Below are positions 16,551 through 24,396 of a stretch of DNA of 33,418 nt, piece by piece; the first letter of the stretch is position 1, and each line of letters opens with the position of its first letter. The notes beneath the pieces were generated by a model that saw nothing but the letters and a program-made list of their open reading frames with translations, had not been told where the DNA came from and did not search any database. A program made the translations under genes and the position numbers. The DNA lies in the NCBI GenBank assembly GCA_016787415.1, contig JAEUUT010000145.1, forward strand, positions 1 to 33,418. Reading direction: 5' to 3'. This DNA is from Saprospiraceae bacterium. GTDB lineage: Bacteria; Bacteroidota; Bacteroidia; Chitinophagales; Saprospiraceae.

Positions 16551-17584
16551 GCGATTTTGGTGACTATCCGTTCTACTCCTTCCTGAATAGGCAACAGAAC
16601 GGGTATTTTCAGGGTGTCTTCATATTGTTTCTGAAAATGTCGGTACTCTTCTTCGGTACATTCTTCCGTATTCAGTGCCAGTGCGATGACGCGGGAGCCG
16701 AGTTTTTCAATGAGTTCGATCTCTGATTCCACCGAAGGAATTTCGCCCCAGTGCGGGTCATTGTCGAAGTACTTTCTTTTAGGGGCGTGTACCAGCACTA
16801 CCTGTCGTGCATTTCCGGAAATCAAAAATTCCAGTCCGCAGGGGCCGCTCGGGTTGCGCAAGGAGGACTGTCCTTCCAGCAAAATCAGATCGGCGCTGGT
16901 TTCTTTCCAGCAGCGCACGATGGCATGTTCGAGTTCGCCCGATACGAAATCATTCAGGGTAGAATCGAAAATGAAACCGTATTTGCCGCCTTGCAGCCAG
17001 CCTGTTTGGCCTGTGTAGATCATCTGCGCGTTGATGCCCGCTGCCGCACAAGCCTGACGGATGAGGCGGGCTGTGGTGCGTTTGCCCAGGGCGCAATCCA
17101 TTCCGATAACGGCAATGATGGGCGCTTTCACCTGATAAATTTCGCCCGTCCAGAAGTGCAGGTCTTTTCTGGATTTGGGTTTGCGCACATCGATAAGTTC
17201 TACCCCGTTTTCTGCTGCAAGTGCCACAATATCAGGCTTTTCTGAAAGGTATTCGTGCAGACCATTGACGATGGAAATGCGCTGTTGAATGGCTGTTTTT
17301 ACAATTTCAAGCATGTCGGGCGGTAACACGCCGCCTACGGTTGCAATGCCAATGATGAGATAACGTACATCGTGCAATTGCGCGAGCGCCGAATCGAGCG
17401 AATCGAATACGGGAATACCACGGTGTTTGCCATCCAGCAGTTCACCGGCGTCTTTTCCTGCCGTGGCAGGGCCGTCAATAATGCCTGCTATGTCGAAACG
17501 TTCGGTGCCGCGGATGAGGCCATGCGCCGTTTTGGCGTCGTTGGTATGCAGCAGGCCGTTGGTGAGTACAAGGGCTTTATTCAT
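16547..17584 (-). CDS. dgcN: DUF1611 P-loop protein, DgcN-like N-acyltransferase
   Basis: A 345-residue cytoplasmic protein of the DUF1611 family. It has an N-terminal Rossmann-like half (1-120: DIAGIIDGPATAGKDAG, RYLIIGIATVGG, ISIVNGLHEYLSEKPD) and a C-terminal P-loop half with a Walker-A-like GMDCALGKRTTA (161-172), ILLEGQSSLRNP and VLVHAPKRKYFD. Relatives are named DgcN, reported to N-acetylate D-glutamate before DgcA inverts it; this assignment comes from memory of the family, not from a search. It is coupled by 4-base overlaps both upstream (to the deacylase fusion) and downstream (to the epimerase), which strongly ties the three products together. Gene order fits D-amino-acid metabolism. 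Confidence 0.82.
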   Translation of the reverse strand: MNKALVLTNGLLHTNDAKTAHGLIRGTERFDIAGIIDGPATAGKDAGELLDGKHRGIPVFDSLDSALAQLHDVRYLIIGIATVGGVLPPDMLEIVKTAIQQRISIVNGLHEYLSEKPDIVALAAENGVELIDVRKPKSRKDLHFWTGEIYQVKAPIIAVIGMDCALGKRTTARLIRQACAAAGINAQMIYTGQTGWLQGGKYGFIFDSTLNDFVSGELEHAIVRCWKETSADLILLEGQSSLRNPSGPCGLEFLISGNARQVVLVHAPKRKYFDNDPHWGEIPSVESEIELIEKLGSRVIALALNTEECTEEEYRHFQKQYEDTLKIPVLLPIQEGVERIVTKIA

Positions 17585-20103
17585 TTTCTTTTAATCAGTA
17601 CGCCGGGGTATTTTCCCGTAGGTTGTTGGTTTTGATAAACGATGGTTCCATTAATCCACACGCGTTCGATGCCGGTGGAAAGTGCTTTAGCATTGCCGAT
17701 ATTGGCATTGTCGATGACGGTTTCGGGGTTGAACAGCACCAGATCAGCGTAGTTGCCAGGCACGATGGTGCCACGGTCACTAATGCCCAGGTGTTCTGCT
17801 GCCAGCCCCGTCATTTTGAAAACGGCCGTTTCCAGCGGCATAATTTTTTGCTCGCGCACGTACCGGCCCAGCACCCGCGTGAAAGCGCCATGCCCGCGCG
17901 GGTGGCCACCTGAAGAGCCATCGGAGCAGATATTCGTGTATGGCCATGCAAGGAAATGTGCTACGTCCGCATCGTCCATCGATTTGCCCATAATGGTTTC
18001 GATGCCGTCGCTGTAATCCGGGTGTTTCGCTTCAAAGTCCTCGGCGATGGCGATCAGGTTCATCAGCGTTTGTGCGGGTGTTTCTTTTCGCATGGCGGCT
18101 ACTTCGGAAATGGTTTTTCCTGCGTACGATTTTTCCGGCGCAAAACGCACGAGCACCGATTGTGCAGGATCGAACAACTGCTGAACAGCAAATTCCGCGC
18201 TGGCAGGATTGGTGTAATCGCGGTTGGGGAACAACACCCGCAAGGTGGAATTCCAGAAATTGTACGGGTAGCAATCGGCTGTAATATCGATGCCTTCTTC
18301 CCGTGCCTGCTGAAGCCGGGCGAGCAATTCGGGCGCCTTGCCCCAGTTGTCTCTTTTGGCAATTTTGATATGCGATACCTGCACTGGAATGCCCGTAATG
18401 CGCCCAATGTCGATGATTTCCTCGATGGCTTCGTCTAAGTGGATGTCTTCACTTCTCACATGGCTGATGTAGCGCCCTTTGTATTCGGCGGCCGTTTTGG
18501 CCAGTTCAATTACTTCATCGCGGTCGCAAAAAAAAGCCGATTCGTATTCCAGGCCGGTAGAAAGGCCGAGTGAGCCTTTTTCCATTTCTTTTTTCAGCAA
18601 AACTTTCATTTGTGCTACTTCTGCGGACGTGGAAGTGCGGAACAGGTCTTTGTCGCCTAGCACGGCCGCGCGCAGCGTCGATTGCCCGGTATAGGTGGCC
18701 ACATTGACGGCTACGGGGCGCGCCTGCATTCGGCTTTGGAGCGTATCCATGTCGTAACTGGAACCGTCTTGTCCGATGACGATGGTCGTAATGCCTTGAT
18801 TCACAGTAGGAATAGCCTCGGGTACGTCGTCCAGTCCGCCAAAATGGTGGCTATGCGAATCGATAAACCCGGGCGCCAGGACGTAGCCCTGCCCATCGAT
18901 GACCGTTTCACCCGGAAACGGGGAGAGGTCGCCAGTTTCCCAAATTTTGTCGTCTTTCAGTCGCAGCGATTCGCGGCGTGCAGGCAGGCCGGTTCCGTCG
19001 ATTATCTGCACATTTTGAATCAGTTGGGTGACTGGCAGGCGCGGCGTTTTTCCTGCCTTGATGTCCTGAATCACTTTTCGATAGGTACCGTCGGTTGAAC
19101 TGCTCAGGACAATCAGCGTTGTTTTTTTGTCGATATTTCTTTCAATAATATTCAAAAAACCGACCCATCCGCCGGTGTGGCTCAACAGGTTGCCATTTTC
19201 TGCGATAAACCAGCCGAAACCGTAAGGGTGGGTGCTTCCGTCGTTGAGGCGCACCGGCGTGGTGGCTTCTTTCCAGGTGTCGGCTGACACGAGTTTTCGG
19301 GTGTACAAGGCCTGATCCCATTTCAGCAGGTCTTCGGCCGATGAATACACATTGCCGTCGCCGATGACGCCGTCCAGGCGCACAAGGTCGTTGGGCTCGT
19401 ATTTTCCATGAATGCGCTGTATGCCATACACGCGATTGGCAGGCGACTGTTTCATGCGCAGGCAGTAGATGTAGGTATCGTTCAAACCGAGCGGAAGGGT
19501 GATTTGCTGTCTGAAAAAATCCTCCACGGGCATACCCGCCGCGCGTTCGATGATGGACGCCAGCACCACGTAATTGGTGTTGCAGTAGGCCCATTTTTCG
19601 CCGGACTGAAATTCCAGGGCTGGCTGTCGCTCTTTCAGCAAGGTGAGCAGTTTGTCGTTGGTCAGCGTATCCAGTGTGTTGTTATATCGAATGGCGAGGT
19701 CGAAGTACTCCGGCAGTCCGCTGGTGTGGGTCATCAAATGCCGGATGGTGATAGCAGGGTATGGGAAATCGGGGAGGTATTGTTGTACCTGGTCATCGAA
19801 GCGCAGTTTACCTTTTTCCTTGAGTTGCATGACCATCATGGTCATAAACTGCTTGGAAATAGAGGCCAGGTTGAAGGCGGAATGTGCGGTGAGCGGCGTG
19901 TGATTGCTCAGATCGGCAATTCCAAACGCTTTTTGGTACAAGGGTTTGCCGTTTTGGGCTACCAATGCTACTCCATTAAACATACCTCTCTGGTGCAGGA
20001 GCGTGAGCGCCGAATCGAGGGTTGCCGTTTGGGATTTACTGATTTGCGCTATGCCTTTCCACCCGCTGAGAATCAGACAGATGACGATAAAAAAATGTCT
20101 CAT
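17581..20103 (-). CDS. fusion: serine beta-lactamase-like domain + D-aminoacylase-type amidohydrolase
   Basis: An 840-residue exported two-domain enzyme. A signal peptide (1-20, KGIAQ) leads into a class C beta-lactamase/DD-peptidase-like domain (about 28-350) with SISK (S81, K84), YCN (Y173) and HTGG (309-312). It continues without linker into an amidohydrolase (about 360-840) of the N-acyl-D-amino-acid deacylase group: PGFIDSHSH (H417, H419), GLSTGLEY (514-520), SHVR (H548), SHIK (H578), CSDGSSGGHPRGHGAF (D728) and the closing GTIVPGNYADLVLF. The usual metal-ligand Cys (GNCG) is replaced by GQDG (445-447). The first domain could be a D-stereospecific peptidase or esterase, and the second would remove the acyl group. 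It heads the coupled operon with dgcN and dgcA. Each half has typical single-domain length, so this is a true fusion and not a readthrough. Confidence 0.9.
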   Translation of the reverse strand: MRHFFIVICLILSGWKGIAQISKSQTATLDSALTLLHQRGMFNGVALVAQNGKPLYQKAFGIADLSNHTPLTAHSAFNLASISKQFMTMMVMQLKEKGKLRFDDQVQQYLPDFPYPAITIRHLMTHTSGLPEYFDLAIRYNNTLDTLTNDKLLTLLKERQPALEFQSGEKWAYCNTNYVVLASIIERAAGMPVEDFFRQQITLPLGLNDTYIYCLRMKQSPANRVYGIQRIHGKYEPNDLVRLDGVIGDGNVYSSAEDLLKWDQALYTRKLVSADTWKEATTPVRLNDGSTHPYGFGWFIAENGNLLSHTGGWVGFLNIIERNIDKKTTLIVLSSSTDGTYRKVIQDIKAGKTPRLPVTQLIQNVQIIDGTGLPARRESLRLKDDKIWETGDLSPFPGETVIDGQGYVLAPGFIDSHSHHFGGLDDVPEAIPTVNQGITTIVIGQDGSSYDMDTLQSRMQARPVAVNVATYTGQSTLRAAVLGDKDLFRTSTSAEVAQMKVLLKKEMEKGSLGLSTGLEYESAFFCDRDEVIELAKTAAEYKGRYISHVRSEDIHLDEAIEEIIDIGRITGIPVQVSHIKIAKRDNWGKAPELLARLQQAREEGIDITADCYPYNFWNSTLRVLFPNRDYTNPASAEFAVQQLFDPAQSVLVRFAPEKSYAGKTISEVAAMRKETPAQTLMNLIAIAEDFEAKHPDYSDGIETIMGKSMDDADVAHFLAWPYTNICSDGSSGGHPRGHGAFTRVLGRYVREQKIMPLETAVFKMTGLAAEHLGISDRGTIVPGNYADLVLFNPETVIDNANIGNAKALSTGIERVWINGTIVYQNQQPTGKYPGVLIKRK

Positions 20104-20137
20104 AATAAACTGCTGGGAAGAATAAATACACTGCTCG

Positions 20138-20161
20138 CCAGACGCCCGGGGAGGGCTCTGG
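20138..20161. terminator. GC-rich hairpin between the DUF4419 and fusion genes
   Basis: CCAGA-GCCC (20138-20146) pairs with GGGC-CTGG (20153-20161) with one bulge. It lies in the 101-base gap after the DUF4419 gene. There is no good T tract, so termination would be weak. It may separate the two transcription units or simply attenuate. Confidence 0.4.
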
Positions 20162-20204
20162 CGCGCAGCAAAAGTGGGGAATTATTTCGGTTTGGTACAG
20201 TAGT

Positions 20205-21584
20205 TTATTGGTGATGATTTCCCGGAGGCGGCATGTCTGGCTTTTCGCCGGTATCAATGATGGCCCAGCCGATTTCCGGGCGCAGTGCTTTTGTTTTGAC
20301 ATTCTGATGAATGCCGAAAAAGCCTGCCTTGAGTTCCATTTTATGCAAATTGCCGTTGTCGTCGATGTTTAGAATGACATCGCAAACCCCGCTTGGCACA
20401 TCTGCAAAGGTTACCTTGGGGCCAGTGTACAGCACCGTGCGCGTATGGTTATTGTCGCACAGGTCATACTGGTTTGACGGTGGAAATTCAAATGAAGTCC
20501 CGGGTTGAATATCCTGTAGATCGATAGCAGCGTTTTTTTTCGATGGAGGCACGACCGTGTATAAATCTTTCATTTTCAACCCGATCAAGGGGTTTCGGAT
20601 GTATTGCTCTCCCTGAGAAATATAGGGAAAAAGACGTGCGATCCAGCCCGTAACAAAGTGGTCGCTTCGGGCGCCGCAACCCATATCGCGCAAGTCGCGT
20701 ATCATGCCTGCCCAGAAATCATGATCTGGCTGCCCTTGCGCCGCGCGGGTAAACTGCGCGAGAATGGGTTGAATATCGGATATCCACCACCCCAGGTCGT
20801 ATTGTGCCAATTGGGCAGCGCGTTGTTCTACCTGTTGCCAGTCTTCCGGCGTGCCTTCCAGCGTCAATTCGGGGATGCCGCAACTTATGTCGCCCCAATA
20901 GTCTAGATAAGGTTTCATGGCATCCATCAGGGCAATATCGAACGCTGCCGCGGCATTGGAATCGGTGCCCGAAAAACGGCCAGCAATCGTTTGGGCCAGA
21001 GCCGGATTGGTATAAGCAGCCACAGAATCCTGAAACTGTCGGAATGCCCATTCCCAGTCGCTGTCGTCGCTGCCCAGCGATATTTTGCCATCCATACGGA
21101 CGTTTATCGTTTTTTTTCCGTTATGCTGTACGAAAAACGGGCGTAAGGCTTCGCTATTTTGATGGATATGTATCGCCAGCCCCTGAACTATGACTAGCCA
21201 GATCATGTCGGGCGAAATGACCAGCGGCCGGTGATCAGCGTAAGCCTCATACACTGCTTCAAAAAAACCGTTGGTGGCGGCGGGTATCATCGGGCGCCGG
21301 TCGCGCGAAAAACACTCAAGCCGCCTGTTGGGAAGCGTGAATCCGGCCTCGCCCAGGTGCATGTTTTCCTGCACCATCAACACATCCTGCACATACTTAT
21401 TGTTTAAAATTTCGCGATAAGGCATCATCTCTACAGTATCAGTAGCAAGTGGCACGTCGGCAATGCGAAAAGTGATGCTTTTTTGATAGTCATTATGAAT
21501 CGGGACACCTGCTTGCGCCTGTTTCCGCAGGTAAAAAATACTCACTACAACCAGTGCCGTGGCAGAAAAAATCAGGGCTTTCAT
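20205..21584 (-). CDS. DUF4419 protein with signal anchor
   Basis: A 459-residue protein with an N-terminal hydrophobic segment (5-17) that should export or anchor it. The body matches DUF4419: RPLVISPDMIWLVIVQGLAIHI (about 121-142), NVRMDG, WEWAFRQF, IPELTLEGTPEDW, the WARMI-like FWAGMIRDLRD and a C-terminal beta-rich part with HTRTVLYTGPKV. DUF4419 has no established biochemical function that I know of; homologues occur in bacteria and fungi. It lies upstream of the D-aminoacylase fusion in the same direction but 101 bases away with a hairpin between, so operon membership is uncertain. The C-terminal tail is Pro/His-rich (MPPPGNHHQ). Confidence 0.85.
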   Translation of the reverse strand: MKALIFSATALVVVSIFYLRKQAQAGVPIHNDYQKSITFRIADVPLATDTVEMMPYREILNNKYVQDVLMVQENMHLGEAGFTLPNRRLECFSRDRRPMIPAATNGFFEAVYEAYADHRPLVISPDMIWLVIVQGLAIHIHQNSEALRPFFVQHNGKKTINVRMDGKISLGSDDSDWEWAFRQFQDSVAAYTNPALAQTIAGRFSGTDSNAAAAFDIALMDAMKPYLDYWGDISCGIPELTLEGTPEDWQQVEQRAAQLAQYDLGWWISDIQPILAQFTRAAQGQPDHDFWAGMIRDLRDMGCGARSDHFVTGWIARLFPYISQGEQYIRNPLIGLKMKDLYTVVPPSKKNAAIDLQDIQPGTSFEFPPSNQYDLCDNNHTRTVLYTGPKVTFADVPSGVCDVILNIDDNGNLHKMELKAGFFGIHQNVKTKALRPEIGWAIIDTGEKPDMPPPGNHHQ

Positions 21585-21711
21585 GGTGGAAAATGGTAAA
21601 TGGGTGAAGGGAAAGGGCGTGTTTGAATGGGAAGATGCAAGGCGGGCAGATTGGGGTGGGTATGGTAAAATTTTGACGCACTTATATTTTTCTACATATA
21701 TGTTCCGCAGT

Positions 21712-22140
21712 TCAATACTGATCAGCGATGTAAAACCTGTTTTTCACAAAACAATCAATCGCAAATTCGCTGGCATCAAACTGAGGTAAAGGAATGGATT
21801 GGATGGGATACCAGCCCCAATGTTCACATTTTTCTGGCTCTTTCAATGTTACAATGCCTTCATAATGCCGTGTAAATAAATTGATGGAAATATAATGTTT
21901 ACCTTCCGAGAGATATGTTCTGAGGTTATTGGTAACACAAAATACTTTGGGATCGGAAATAATCAGCCCGGTTTCTTCAAATACCTCCTTGATGGCCGCC
22001 TTTTCAAACGTTTCGCCGAGTTCCAGATGCCCCCCGGGAATCGAATAGTAAGGTGCATGGCCTCCTCGTCGTTTGCCGATGAGAATTTCTCCTTGTTCAT
22101 TTTGAATAATGACGCCAATGCCTACTTTGGGTCTTTCCAT
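21712..22140 (-). CDS. Nudix hydrolase
   Basis: A 142-residue cytoplasmic hydrolase that cleaves nucleoside diphosphates linked to a moiety X. The Nudix box is complete from about residue 37: GGHLELGETFEKAAIKEVFE then ETG, with Lys in place of the first Arg of the RE pair, a tolerated change. The N-terminal VGIGVIIQNEQGEILIGKR is typical of MutT-like members. The substrate cannot be assigned. The gene starts directly at the edge of the GTGTTTTG inverted repeat (22151-22330), so its 5' leader is made of that repeat. Confidence 0.92.
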   Translation of the reverse strand: MERPKVGIGVIIQNEQGEILIGKRRGGHAPYYSIPGGHLELGETFEKAAIKEVFEETGLIISDPKVFCVTNNLRTYLSEGKHYISINLFTRHYEGIVTLKEPEKCEHWGWYPIQSIPLPQFDASEFAIDCFVKNRFYIADQY

Positions 22141-22150
22141 GGGTGAGAGG

Positions 22151-22329
22151 CGTTTTGGTGTTTTTGTGTTTTGGTGTTTTGGTGTTTTGGTGTTTTAGTG
22201 TTTTGGAAGGCTTCGCTCTTGGTATTTGTGGTTTTGTAACACCTGCTTTCATCCTTTCAAATGCCAAGTGCAACGTACCTCCAAAACACCAAAACACCAA
22301 AACACCAAAACACCAAAACACCAAAACAC
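22151..22329. repeat. inverted repeat with 8-bp tandem arms (GTGTTTTG / CCAAAACA)
   Basis: The left arm has five consecutive octamers GTGTTTTG (22166-22205, one with A), preceded by a degenerate copy. The right arm has six exact CCAAAACA units (22281-22328). Between them the pairing continues imperfectly (CTTGG-ATTTG near 22218 against CAAAT-CCAAG near 22259). It fills the 198-base gap between the Nudix gene and the PKD gene. A transcript would fold into one long hairpin. Confidence 0.92.
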
Positions 22330-22338
22330 AAAAAATCT

Positions 22339-24147
22339 TTACTCCACCACCACCTTCACGCTCCCTTTCCCTGCCGCGCTCACCACCTCCAGGGCATACA
22401 TACCTGCCGGCAGATGGCTGCAATCAACTTCCAGCACAGACGCGCCGGATACAAAGGCAGAAGATTGTACAAGCCTGCCGGTAGCATCCCACATACGCAG
22501 CAGACCTTCACCGCTGACAGGCTCCGCAAACCGAACCTGCAAGCGATCGTGCGCCGGATTGGGGAATACTGCCATGGAAAGCGTATTCAGTTCTTTCGTA
22601 CCAATGGTACAGTCAAAATCAGGGTTATAAACCACTAATTGGGAGAAGAAATTGGTGCAGCCGGTAGTCAGGTCAGTCACTTCGAGTCCGTAGGTGCCGT
22701 CTTGCATGGCGCAATACCAGAAACCTGTTTCGCCGGGAAGTGCTTCGGCGCCGTTGTACCATTGAAGGCCGTAATTTTCAGGCAATGCCAGCGTATCAAA
22801 CAGTCGCAGCGAGTTATTGTAATTGTAAAACGCGGGTGCTTCCGGAAGTTCATAAATGGATACTGTAGCAGCGGGGGAAATAGCCGTACAGCCATTGGCA
22901 TCACTTACCTGCACCTGATACACGCCCGATTCGCTCGGTTGATACAGAAACTCATTGGCGTCATCAATAGGGGCGCCGCCAAGGAACCACTGATTGCCTG
23001 CTCCATAAGACGATACCAGTACCACCGCATTCGAACCCTCACAGGCAGTAAGGCCATCAGGGGCAGTCAGTAAAGGTGCAACAGGCAGTGGATAAACCAC
23101 AACTGTATCCTGGGATTCAATTTCTTCCACAGGGTGCTGGATGTTCAGAATGACTTTCAAGCCACCGGCTTGCAGGGTGTCGCCACTCAGAATATTGAAC
23201 GGCGCGGTACCGCAGTCGTCGTCGCTGCCTTTCAAGCCGCTGTCTTCATCGGCAACAAAAACCGAATAATTCCCTTCACCAAGAGGCAAACCGATAGGGA
23301 AAGTGTAGGGCAGGGGCGTGTTGTTGATAGCCGGTGAAGAATTGAACAACACAGTTCCATTCGGCGCTTTGATGAGCAGGTACAAATCGGGCGTCCCGGC
23401 GCCCAACTGGTCGACGCATTCTACTTCCAGTACGCGCACACTTTCCAGGATGTACCCGGCGGTGTCCACTGTGGCGTGGTATGAGACATAATACGTGCCG
23501 GGTTCGGTGTAGGTATGCGGCGGCGGGTTTTCACCTTCAAAACCGGTGTTGTCGCCAAAATCCCAGACATAGGAAAAACCATCGGCGCCACCAGAAGGCA
23601 CATTGTTTTCAAAGGTCACTTCAGTACTGCCACAACCCGTAAAGTTGGACATGGAAAATCCGTCGGTCGTGCTCACTTTCGGCGCTACATACATGCGCAT
23701 CGGGAATGATTTTTCCTGCGTCAGGAACAGCACCGTGGCGCGTACCGTTACTGTCAGTACAAAAGAATCCGATTCGGTAGGTGTGCCGCATATTTTGATG
23801 CAGCCATCGGTTTCGTCGGCCGTCTGGAATGTCCATTGGCTGGGTTCCCAGTACAGCCCTTGCGGCAGGCCGTCTACGGAAACAATTTCTATTTTGGAAA
23901 TGGTAAGCCCGGGCGGCGTAATACTATCTACGGCATATACAGGCGTGGTGGTTTTGGGCATCCGGAAGGAAATATCCTGGCTATATGCCAGGCCGTTTTG
24001 TCCGTCGGGAATGTCTTGCAGAAAAAGTGTGTCTTCGGGTAGGCTGGCAGGAAGGTTGGTCTGGCATCCAGGACAGCCCGACTGGGCGTTGAGGGTCTGG
24101 ATAAAGAGCAGGAGAATGCAAATGGAAAAGAGGTACAGAAGTCGCAT
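22339..24147 (-). CDS. T9SS-exported PKD-domain surface protein
   Basis: A 602-residue secreted protein. Domains in order: signal peptide (1-21, TLNAQ); an N-terminal module (about 40-155) with GLPQGLYWEPSQ and CIKICGTPTESD, related to the next gene's protein; a PKD domain (165-240) with YVWDFGDNTG and HTYTEPGTYYVSY; a C2-like beta module (about 250-330) with VFVADEDSG; two Ig-like repeats (355-430 and 435-508); and a T9SS type A sorting domain (525-602: MAVFPNPAHDRLQV ... GRLVQSS ... LPAGMYALEV). No catalytic motif is visible. A structural or adhesive surface protein is likely. Cys pairs in the modules suggest disulfides outside the cell. Confidence 0.88.
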   Translation of the reverse strand: MRLLYLFSICILLLFIQTLNAQSGCPGCQTNLPASLPEDTLFLQDIPDGQNGLAYSQDISFRMPKTTTPVYAVDSITPPGLTISKIEIVSVDGLPQGLYWEPSQWTFQTADETDGCIKICGTPTESDSFVLTVTVRATVLFLTQEKSFPMRMYVAPKVSTTDGFSMSNFTGCGSTEVTFENNVPSGGADGFSYVWDFGDNTGFEGENPPPHTYTEPGTYYVSYHATVDTAGYILESVRVLEVECVDQLGAGTPDLYLLIKAPNGTVLFNSSPAINNTPLPYTFPIGLPLGEGNYSVFVADEDSGLKGSDDDCGTAPFNILSGDTLQAGGLKVILNIQHPVEEIESQDTVVVYPLPVAPLLTAPDGLTACEGSNAVVLVSSYGAGNQWFLGGAPIDDANEFLYQPSESGVYQVQVSDANGCTAISPAATVSIYELPEAPAFYNYNNSLRLFDTLALPENYGLQWYNGAEALPGETGFWYCAMQDGTYGLEVTDLTTGCTNFFSQLVVYNPDFDCTIGTKELNTLSMAVFPNPAHDRLQVRFAEPVSGEGLLRMWDATGRLVQSSAFVSGASVLEVDCSHLPAGMYALEVVSAAGKGSVKVVVE

Positions 24148-24260
24148 AGAGACAACCGGGTTTTATTTGTGAAAAAATACGCTCCGCGGCGATGAATCGG
24201 GATTACTGGTAAATATTGGGCGTACGTGGCGGGGAACGAACTTTTCAGAGGGGCGGGAGA

Positions 24261-24396
24261 GAGAGGTGAGAGAGGTGAGAAGTGAGAGGTGAGAAGTGAG
24301 AGTACGTAGAGTACACCGTTTTACTCTTGGTATTGCCAAAATTGGAGCGGTGTACTCTACGTACTCTCACCTCTCACCTCTCACCTCTCACCTCTG
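24261..24396. repeat. inverted repeat with TCTCACC/GGTGAGA heptad arms
   Basis: A perfect 23-bp core (24296-24318 against 24348-24370, containing GTACGTAGAGTACACCG) is extended outward by GGTGAGA heptads on the left and TCTCACC heptads on the right (24364-24392). It separates two related T9SS genes and touches the stop codon of the upstream one. The outermost 27 bases on the right recur in front of murI. Confidence 0.92.

Noticed and set aside
22281..22329. Six regular CCAAAACA units that look like a CRISPR array at first sight
   Set aside because: The units are 8 bases and directly adjacent with no spacers, they pair with an inverted set upstream, and no cas genes are present.
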